Assembly: GCF_900566055.1 (NCBI RefSeq)
Contig: NZ_UPHQ01000283.1
Location: 1 to 59,223, forward strand
Direction: 5' to 3'
From: Mycobacterium innocens
Lineage (GTDB): Bacteria; Actinomycetota; Actinomycetes; Mycobacteriales; Mycobacteriaceae
Length of the DNA stretch: 59,223 nt
Shown: positions 52,934 to 59,223 of the stretch, piece by piece
How positions within the stretch are numbered: the first letter of the stretch is position 1
Layout: each line of letters starts with the position of its first letter
Notes under the pieces: model-generated
Database searches by the model: none
Told to the model about the DNA's origin: nothing
Seen by the model: only the letters and a program-made list of their open reading frames with translations
Program-made: the position numbers and the translations under genes

Positions 52934-54791
52934 TGATGCCGTCCCGGTTGACGCCGGAACCGGCGGGCGGGCTCTGGTAGACGACCCGGTTGTGCTGGGA
53001 TCCGCCGGCGTCGACGTCGGGCCCCTTGTCCAGCACCCCGGTCCAGCCCAGCGCGCGCAGCCGCGGTTCGGCGTCGGTCCAGAACATCCCGGACAGGTCG
53101 GGCATGACGAATTGGTTGCCCTTGGACACTTGTAGTTCGATCACCGAATCGACCGGAACGGTGGTGCCCGCGGGTGGGTTGGTGCCGACCACGTCACCCG
53201 CCGGCTTCGGGCTGTCCACCTGCGCTTGGCTGAACTTGGTGAAGCCGTAGACGTTGAGGTTCTTCTGCGCCAGGTCGACGGTCTGACCCGCGACGTCGGG
53301 AATCTGTTTGGCCTCGGGCCCGGAGCCGACGATGATCGTGATCACGTTGGTGATCGCTGAGGTCTGGTTGGCCGGCGGGTTGGTCCCGATGACCTTGCCC
53401 GCCATCTCCGGCGAGGAGGGCGAGGCGGCCTGCTTGAATTTGCTGAACCCGGCGGCGGTCAGCTTCTTGACCGCTTCGGCGTAGGTCAGCGACGAGACAT
53501 CGGGCAGCTCACGCTGCTCGGGTCCGGTGGAGACGTTGATGGTGATGTCGGCCCCTGCACCCACCGAGGTGTTGGCAGCCGGGTCGGTCCCGATGACGTG
53601 GTCGGGCGGGATCGTCGAGTCCGGTTTCTGCAGCGTGCGGGTTTTGAAGCCGCGGTTTTGCAGCGCGGCTATGGCGTCGGCGGATGCTTGGCCACGCACG
53701 TCGGGCACCTGGACCTTGTGGGTGTTGCCGCCGAAGGTGTTGATGGCGATCGTGACGGCGATCGTCAGCACCGCCAGCACCGCGACCACGGCGACCCAGC
53801 GGCCTACCGAGGGGGTGGTGCGCTCACGACCGGTGTGGTCGAGGACCTGGCGAGGCAGCGGATCGGTGCGCGGACCGGCGGGATGTCCGGGGGTGGCCGC
53901 CAGCAACGAGCGTCGCTCGGCGCCGCTGAGCACCTTGGGTGCCTCCGGTGGCTCACCGTTGTGCACCCGGACCAGGTCGGCCCGCATTTCCGCCGCGGTC
54001 TGGTAACGGTTTTCCGGGTTCTTGGCCAGCGCCTTGAGGACGACGGCGTCCAGGTCGGCGGAGATGCCCTCATGGCGTTCCGAGGGCGGGATGGGGTCTT
54101 CGCGGACGTGCTGGTAGGCCACCGCCACCGGCGAGTCACCGGTGAACGGCGGTTCGCCGGTGAGGATTTCGTACAGCACACACCCCAACGAATAGACATC
54201 GGATCGCGCATCGACCGCGTCACCGCGAGCTTGTTCGGGGGACAGATATTGCGCCGTACCGATCACCGCGGCCGTCTGGGTGACGCTGTTGCCGCTGTCG
54301 GCGATCGCCCGGGCAATGCCGAAGTCCATCACCTTCACCGCATTGGTCGAGCTGATCATGATGTTGGCCGGCTTGACGTCACGATGGATGATGCCGTTTT
54401 GGTGGCTGAAGTTCAGCGCCTGGCAAGCATCGGCGATCACCTCGATGGCCTGCTTCGGCGGCATCGGGCCTTCGGTGTGCACGATGTCACGAAGGGTGAC
54501 GCCGTCGACGTACTCCATGACGATGTAGGGCAACGGACCGGCGGACGTTTCGGCTTCGCCGGTGTCGTACACCGCCACGATCGCCGGGTGGTTCAGTGCC
54601 GCCGCGTTTTGTGCCTCCCGCCGGAAGCGCAGGTAAAAGCTGGGATCGCGGGCCAGATCGGCGCGCAGCACCTTCACCGCCACGTCCCGGTGTAGACGCA
54701 GATCGCGGGCCAGGTGAACTTCGGACATTCCCCCGAAGCCGAGGATGTCGCCCAGTTCATAGCGATCGGAGAGGTGCCGAGGGGTGGTCAT
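52911..54791 (-). CDS. pknB: Serine/threonine protein kinase PknB
   Basis: A 626-residue membrane kinase (Rv0014c), the same length as in M. tuberculosis. The kinase domain is residues 1-280 with ILGFGGMSEVHLARD, the catalytic HRDVKPANIM, DFGIARAI and activation loop NSVTQTAAVIGTAQYLSPEQ. A juxtamembrane region and one transmembrane helix (near 335) follow, then four PASTA repeats (starting VPDVRGQ, LPDVSSL, IPDVAGQ and MPDLSGM) that sense muropeptides/lipid II. Substrates include CwlM, MurJ and GarA. The ATG at 54791 overlaps the pknA stop. Confidence 0.97.
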   Translation of the reverse strand: MTTPRHLSDRYELGDILGFGGMSEVHLARDLRLHRDVAVKVLRADLARDPSFYLRFRREAQNAAALNHPAIVAVYDTGEAETSAGPLPYIVMEYVDGVTLRDIVHTEGPMPPKQAIEVIADACQALNFSHQNGIIHRDVKPANIMISSTNAVKVMDFGIARAIADSGNSVTQTAAVIGTAQYLSPEQARGDAVDARSDVYSLGCVLYEILTGEPPFTGDSPVAVAYQHVREDPIPPSERHEGISADLDAVVLKALAKNPENRYQTAAEMRADLVRVHNGEPPEAPKVLSGAERRSLLAATPGHPAGPRTDPLPRQVLDHTGRERTTPSVGRWVAVVAVLAVLTIAVTIAINTFGGNTHKVQVPDVRGQASADAIAALQNRGFKTRTLQKPDSTIPPDHVIGTDPAANTSVGAGADITINVSTGPEQRELPDVSSLTYAEAVKKLTAAGFSKFKQAASPSSPEMAGKVIGTNPPANQTSAITNVITIIVGSGPEAKQIPDVAGQTVDLAQKNLNVYGFTKFSQAQVDSPKPAGDVVGTNPPAGTTVPVDSVIELQVSKGNQFVMPDLSGMFWTDAEPRLRALGWTGVLDKGPDVDAGGSQHNRVVYQSPPAGSGVNRDGIITLKFGQ

Positions 54792-56134
54792 CGCGACGTC
54801 TCGTATCGGTCCAGCGACACATGGTGAGTCGGTCGCAGCGCGACAGTCCGGCCGAGTTGGTCTGTCCGGCTCGCCCCCGGCGGCTGGAAGCGCCCCCATT
54901 GCGAGCCGTCATGGCCGGCATCGTCGACCGGGCCGAAACTCTTCCCACCGAGTCGCAAACCCTGACCGGTCGGCGTCTGGCTGGCTGGCGGGCTTCCGGT
55001 GTCGGTCACGGTCGGGGGCGGTAGCTGCGGCTGGTTGTCGCCACGCGAATTGATGACGATGAGCACCGCGATGATGATGGCCAGCGCCCCGAGGACGCCG
55101 GCAGCCCACAACAACGCCCGCTGGCCCGACGAGAACGTACGCCGCGCGGGTGGCCGGTTTCCTCCGGTCGCCGGCCGGGAGCGGCGCGGGGCCGTGGCCC
55201 GGCTGGTGGGGTTGCCCGCGATCCGGGCCGGCGCGCTCGACGGAATCGCTGCTGGCGCGGCCCGCCCGGGCGGCGGTGACTGGCTGGGCCGTGGCGGTCG
55301 CCGGCCGGCCCGTACCGCAGCGACGGCGTCGGCGAACGGTCCCCCACTGCGATAGCGCATCTGGGGGTTTTTGACCAGCGTGATCTCGATGAGTTCTCGC
55401 ACATTGGGCGGCAGTTCGGCGGGCAGCGGCGGCGGCGGTTCCTTGATGTGCTTCATCGCCACCGTCAGGGCGCCGTCACCGGTGAACGGCCGCTTACCCG
55501 AAACCGCTTCGTAGCCAACAACTCCCAACGAATATACGTCACTGGCCGGGGTCGCGTCGTGACCCAGAGCCTGTTCGGGCGCGATGTATTGGGCGGTGCC
55601 CATCACCATTCCGGTCTGCGTCACCGGTGCCGCGTCGACGGCCTTGGCGATCCCGAAGTCGGTGATCTTCACCTGGCCGGTGGGCGTGATCAAGATGTTG
55701 CCCGGCTTGACGTCGCGGTGCACCAGTCCGGCCGCGTGCGCAACCTGAAGAGCGCGGCCGGTCTGCTCGAGCATGTCGAGCGCATGCCGCAGCGACAGTC
55801 GGCCGGTGCGCTTGAGCACCGAATTCAGCGGCTCGCCGTTGACCAGCTCCATCACCAGGTACGCGGTGCGACCCTCGCCGTCCATCTGGCTCTCGCCGTA
55901 GTCGTGCACGGCCGCGATCCCCGGGTGGTTCAGCATGGCCGTGGTGCGGGCCTCGGCCCGGAACCGTTCGATGAACTCCGGGTCGGATGAGAACTCGTTC
56001 TTGAGCACCTTGACGGCCACCCGCCGGCCCAGCCGGCTGTCGACCGCTTCCCAGACCTGCCCCATGCCGCCGGTGGCGATGAGCCGCTGCAGGCGGTAGC
56101 GGCCGGACAGCGTCATACCAACTCGGGGACTCAT
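54788..56134 (-). CDS. pknA: Serine/threonine protein kinase PknA
   Basis: A 448-residue kinase (Rv0015c). The kinase domain is about 10-275 with LIATGGMGQVWEAVD, VHRDVKPGNILI, DFGIAKAV and the activation segment VTQTGMVMGTAQYIAPEQ. A Pro/Arg-rich linker, one transmembrane helix (about 345-367) and a short extracytoplasmic tail without PASTA repeats follow. It is slightly longer than the 431-residue M. tuberculosis protein. It phosphorylates Wag31 and division proteins and activates PknB. The ATG at 56134 overlaps the pbpA stop. Confidence 0.96.
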   Translation of the reverse strand: MSPRVGMTLSGRYRLQRLIATGGMGQVWEAVDSRLGRRVAVKVLKNEFSSDPEFIERFRAEARTTAMLNHPGIAAVHDYGESQMDGEGRTAYLVMELVNGEPLNSVLKRTGRLSLRHALDMLEQTGRALQVAHAAGLVHRDVKPGNILITPTGQVKITDFGIAKAVDAAPVTQTGMVMGTAQYIAPEQALGHDATPASDVYSLGVVGYEAVSGKRPFTGDGALTVAMKHIKEPPPPLPAELPPNVRELIEITLVKNPQMRYRSGGPFADAVAAVRAGRRPPRPSQSPPPGRAAPAAIPSSAPARIAGNPTSRATAPRRSRPATGGNRPPARRTFSSGQRALLWAAGVLGALAIIIAVLIVINSRGDNQPQLPPPTVTDTGSPPASQTPTGQGLRLGGKSFGPVDDAGHDGSQWGRFQPPGASRTDQLGRTVALRPTHHVSLDRYETSR

Positions 56135-57606
56135 GGCCCCCCCTGCAGCGCAGCTTCGATCACGGCCCGTCCGATCGGCGCGGCCAGCGCACCACCGGTC
56201 GCGGACAGACGATCGCCCCCGTTCTCCACAAACACCGCGATGGCAACCTTCGGCGCCTGTGCCGGCGCGAAGGCGATGTACCACGCATGGGGCGGAGTAT
56301 GACGGGGGTCTGTGCCGTGCTCTGCGGTACCCGTCTTGGATGCGATCTGCACGCCGGGGATGGCCCCTTTCTGCTGTGTGACTTTCTCGGCGCCGACCAT
56401 CAGCTCTGTTAGCTTAGCGGCGACCTGCGGCGACACCGCGCGCCGCTGCTGATATGGCGCAGTGGTGCTGATGTTGGCCAGGTCGGGCCCGCGGAGGTTG
56501 TCCACGAGGTACGGCCGCATGGTGATCCCGCCGTTGGCGATGGTCGCCACGACCTCGGCGTTCTGCAGCGGGGTCAGCGCGACGTCCTTCTGCCCGATAC
56601 TGGTCATACCCAATGCGGCGGTGTCGGCGATCGGGCCGATGGTCGACTCGGCCACCTGCAGCGGTATCGGGTCCGGCGACGTGTCCAAGCCGAACGCCTG
56701 CGCCGTGCTGCGCAGCGCGGCTGCGCCGGCAAGGATGCCCAACTGGACGAATGCGGTGTTGCACGACTTGGCGAATGCCACGCTCAGCGACACGGTCGGC
56801 TCGGCGCCGCACGGGGTGCCGCCGTAGTTCTCCAATGTCGCCGTGCTTGCGGGCAGCGGAATCTCGGCGGCCGCGGTCAGCTGCTCGGTGTCGGTGGCTC
56901 CGGCCTGCAGCGCGGCCGCGGTGGTGATCACTTTGAAGGTGGAACCCGGCGGGTACGTTTCGGCGATGGCACGGTTGGTCAGCGGCGAGTCGGGGTTGTC
57001 GCGAAGCCGCTGCCAGGCTTGCGCCTGGACCTCGGGATCGTGCGACGCGAGCAAGTTGGGGTCATAGGACGGCGACGACACCAGCGCCAGGATCTTGCCG
57101 GTCGACGGCTCCAGCGCCACCACCGCGCCTTTGCAGGGGCCGCCGCAGCCCTGTTGCATCGCATCCCAGCCGGCCTGTTGGACGCGGGGGTTGATAGTGG
57201 TGTCGACATTGCCGCCGCGCGGGTCGCGCCCGGTGAAGAAGTCGGCCAGTCGCCGGCCGAACAACCGCTCGTCCGACCCGTTCAGCAGCGGGTCTTCGGC
57301 ACGTTCCAGACCGGTACTGGAATAACGCAGCGAGTAGAAGCCGGTGACCGGCGCGTACAGCTCCGGGTTGGGATAGACCCGCAGGAAACGGAAGCGGCTG
57401 TCGGTGGCGACCGAGTAGGCCAGCAGTTGCCCGCCCGCGGTGATCTGGCCGCGCTGGCGCGAATACTCGTCGAGCAGGACCCGCTGATTGCGCGGATCGG
57501 CGCGCAACCCGTCGGCGGTGAAGACCTGCGTGATCGTGGCGTTGAGCAGCAGTAGCACGATCAACGCCATCACGGTCACCGAGATCCGGCGCAGAGAGGC
57601 GTTCAT
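56131..57606 (-). CDS. pbpA: Penicillin-binding protein PbpA
   Basis: A 491-residue class B transpeptidase (Rv0016c). It has an N-terminal membrane anchor (VTVMALIVLLLLNATITQVF), a dimerisation domain, and a transpeptidase domain with PPGSTFKVITT (SxxK, near 220), AKSCNTAF (SxN) and ASKTGTAEHG (KTG). It cross-links peptidoglycan together with RodA during growth and division and is phosphorylated by PknB in mycobacteria. The ATG at 57606 overlaps the rodA stop. Confidence 0.96.
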   Translation of the reverse strand: MNASLRRISVTVMALIVLLLLNATITQVFTADGLRADPRNQRVLLDEYSRQRGQITAGGQLLAYSVATDSRFRFLRVYPNPELYAPVTGFYSLRYSSTGLERAEDPLLNGSDERLFGRRLADFFTGRDPRGGNVDTTINPRVQQAGWDAMQQGCGGPCKGAVVALEPSTGKILALVSSPSYDPNLLASHDPEVQAQAWQRLRDNPDSPLTNRAIAETYPPGSTFKVITTAAALQAGATDTEQLTAAAEIPLPASTATLENYGGTPCGAEPTVSLSVAFAKSCNTAFVQLGILAGAAALRSTAQAFGLDTSPDPIPLQVAESTIGPIADTAALGMTSIGQKDVALTPLQNAEVVATIANGGITMRPYLVDNLRGPDLANISTTAPYQQRRAVSPQVAAKLTELMVGAEKVTQQKGAIPGVQIASKTGTAEHGTDPRHTPPHAWYIAFAPAQAPKVAIAVFVENGGDRLSATGGALAAPIGRAVIEAALQGGP

Positions 57607-59012
57607 ACCCGCTCGATCACCTCGGTACCGGCCGCCGCGATCGGCGTCGTATTTCGGGCGCGGGTGCGCAGCGGACGCCGGGCTCCGTGTGAGATGCGCG
57701 CCAATATGGCCAGCAGCACATAGTTGGCCAGCAGCGACGACCCACCGTAGGACATCCACGGTGTGGTCAGCCCGGTCAGCGGAATGAGCTTGGTGACGCC
57801 GCCGACCACGATGAACAGCTGGATGGCCAGCGTCGATGCCAGACCCGCGGCCAGCAGTTTGCCGAAGCTGTCGCGGGTGGCGATCGCGGTGCGCAGGCCG
57901 CGGATGATGACGATTGTGTACAGCATCAAAATGGCGGCCAGGCCGACCAACCCGAGCTCCTCGCCGAAGGCGGCGATGATGAAGTCGGTCGATGCCGCGG
58001 GCACGGTATCGGGTTGGCCGTTACCCAGCCCGGTGCCGAAGATTCCGCCGGTGGCGAAACTGAACAGCGATTGCACCATCTGGTAGCCGCTGCCGTCGGG
58101 ATCGGCGAACGGATCCCACCAGGTCTGCACCCGGACCCGGACGTGGTTGAAAACGAAGTACGCCACGACGCTTCCCGCCGCGAACAGGGCCAGACCGATG
58201 ACGACCCAACTGAACTTCTGGGTGGCCAGGTAGACGACCACCAGAAACGACGCATACAGCAGCAGCGACGTGCCGAGGTCCTTCTCGAAGACCATGACAC
58301 CCACCGAGATCGCCCAGGCCGCCAACAGTGGCGCAAGGTCCCGCGGGCGCGGCAGGTTCATGCCCATCAGATGCTTGCCGGCACTGGTGAACAGCCGGCG
58401 CTTGGCGACCAGCACCGCAGAAAAAAAGATCAGCAGCAAAATCTTGGAGAATTCGGCAGGCTGAATCGAGAAGCCGGGCAAGCGAATCCAGATTTTCGCG
58501 CCGTTCTGCTCGGACAACGATGCGGGAAGCAGCGCCGGAACGGCGAGCATGACCAGACCGGCGAGCCCGCAGGTGTAGCCGTAGCGGGCGAGCTGGCGGT
58601 GATCCTTGAGAAAGGTCACCACCAGCGCGAAAGAAGTCACGCCGACAAGGGTCCACAGCATCTGCTGGTTCGCGCTGAAATGACTGTGGTGGCCGACCTC
58701 GTCGTCGACGAGGTCGAGGCGATGGATCATCACCAGTCCAAGCCCGTTGAGCAGCGCCACCACCGGCAGCAGCAGGGGGTCGGTGAACGGGGCGGAGCGT
58801 CTGATAGCCAGGTGCGCGAATCCGAACAGCGTCAGGAAGGCCAGCCCGTAGCTGGCCAAATCCCAATGGAGGCTGCGATCTTGGTTGGCTTCCACGATCA
58901 GCAGCGCGGCGACGGTGACCACGGCGGCGAAGCACAACAGCAGCAGTTCGGCGTTGCGCCGGGTCGGCAACGGGGGCGTCACCGTCACCGGCGCCTGCAG
59001 CGGTGCCGTCAT
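57603..59012 (-). CDS. rodA: RodA, SEDS-family peptidoglycan glycosyltransferase
   Basis: A 469-residue multi-pass membrane protein (Rv0017c). SEDS hallmarks include LPGFSIQPAEFSKILLLIFF, GVMVFEKDLGTSLLLYASF (the catalytic-type Asp), IAAFGEELGLVGLAAI and LTGLTTPWMSYGGSSLLANY. It polymerises lipid II with PbpA as the partner transpeptidase. It starts at 59012, overlapping the pstP stop by 4 bases. Confidence 0.96.
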   Translation of the reverse strand: MTAPLQAPVTVTPPLPTRRNAELLLLCFAAVVTVAALLIVEANQDRSLHWDLASYGLAFLTLFGFAHLAIRRSAPFTDPLLLPVVALLNGLGLVMIHRLDLVDDEVGHHSHFSANQQMLWTLVGVTSFALVVTFLKDHRQLARYGYTCGLAGLVMLAVPALLPASLSEQNGAKIWIRLPGFSIQPAEFSKILLLIFFSAVLVAKRRLFTSAGKHLMGMNLPRPRDLAPLLAAWAISVGVMVFEKDLGTSLLLYASFLVVVYLATQKFSWVVIGLALFAAGSVVAYFVFNHVRVRVQTWWDPFADPDGSGYQMVQSLFSFATGGIFGTGLGNGQPDTVPAASTDFIIAAFGEELGLVGLAAILMLYTIVIIRGLRTAIATRDSFGKLLAAGLASTLAIQLFIVVGGVTKLIPLTGLTTPWMSYGGSSLLANYVLLAILARISHGARRPLRTRARNTTPIAAAGTEVIERV

Positions 59013-59223
59013 GCCGCCGCCCGGCAGTCAATGCCCGGCTGCGGAGGAGGTGGCGGAAGCGCGGTCACCGTCGGCGATGTCGTTGACGGTGACGCGGGCG
59101 CTGTCGGCGAAGTGCTCGCGTGGTTGGGGCCGGCACTTCCGGAAGTGGTGGACGGGGCCCCGGCGGGCGAAGTGGTCGGGGTGGTCGGGGACGTTGACGA
59201 GGATGTGACGCTCGGTTCGGGGG
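59009..59223 (-). CDS. pstP: PstP phosphatase, C-terminal tail (partial)
   Basis: The reading frame entering from the right edge encodes about 70 residues rich in Thr, Ser and Pro and ends ALPPPPPQPGIDCRAAA followed by a stop overlapping the rodA start. Position and tail style match Rv0018c, the PP2C phosphatase opposing PknA/PknB, whose extracytoplasmic C-terminus is Thr/Pro-rich. The catalytic domain lies outside the window. Confidence 0.85.
   Translation of the reverse strand, partial: PEPSVTSSSTSPTTPTTSPAGAPSTTSGSAGPNHASTSPTAPASPSTTSPTVTALPPPPPQPGIDCRAAA

Noticed and set aside
1..59223. CRISPR array, rRNA operon or prophage
   Set aside because: No regularly spaced repeats, no 16S/23S sequence and no phage structural or integrase genes were seen on either strand.

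Overview
The window is the chromosomal origin region of a Mycobacterium outside the M. tuberculosis complex. It is GC-rich, and its gene order follows the M. tuberculosis block from about Rv3897c to Rv3924c, then dnaA, then to Rv0018c. Proteins such as DnaA (507 aa), CwlM (406), PpiA (182), PknB (626), PbpA (491) and RodA (469) have the lengths I remember for their M. tuberculosis counterparts. A 420-residue intein in GyrA is the kind known from M. leprae, M. kansasii, M. gordonae and a few other species, so a non-tuberculous mycobacterium is likely. The species cannot be fixed from sequence reading alone.

Layout. 0-12.4 kb (minus strand): the end of an IS3-type insertion sequence, then a type VII secretion neighbourhood with two proline-rich hypothetical proteins, a small membrane protein, the immunity factor IFT, the NAD-glycohydrolase toxin CpnT and the WXG100 pair EsxE/EsxF. 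It continues with an accessory cassette (YrhB/Imm35-like protein, lipoprotein, large alpha/beta hydrolase, small DUF2563-like protein) and a calcium-repeat protein. 12.4-26.6 kb: pcnA, mutT4, an Rv3909-like secreted protein, murJ with its pseudokinase, sigM/rsmA, trxB2/trxC, a PE/broken-PPE pair and cwlM. 27.1-34 kb (minus strand): Rv3916c-like, parB, parA, rsmG, jag, yidC, yidD, rnpA, rpmH. 34-45.6 kb (plus strand): dnaA, oriC, dnaN, recF, dciA, gyrB, gyrA. 45.6-52.9 kb: DUF1918 protein, decayed kup gene, Rv0007-like, tRNA-Ile, tRNA-Ala, an amidohydrolase, cwsA, ppiA, Rv0010c-like, crgA, Rv0012-like, trpG/pabA. 52.9-59.2 kb (minus strand): pknB, pknA, pbpA, rodA and the 3' end of pstP.

How it works together. 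The core is replication initiation and segregation (dnaA/oriC/dnaN/recF/dciA/gyrase, parAB with two perfect parS palindromes) flanked by cell-wall growth control. PknA/PknB/PstP, RodA/PbpA, CrgA and CwsA lie on one side; MurJ (pseudokinase fused) and CwlM lie on the other, and PknB is known to phosphorylate both of those in mycobacteria. The redox pair trxB2/trxC has a SigH-type promoter. The left 12 kb is accessory secretion and toxin/immunity territory and carries most of the unusual structure. Local rearrangements include a tandem duplication near 4.1-4.4 kb, a duplicated cwlM tail, a PE/PPE insertion, a collapsed kup gene and a partial insertion sequence.
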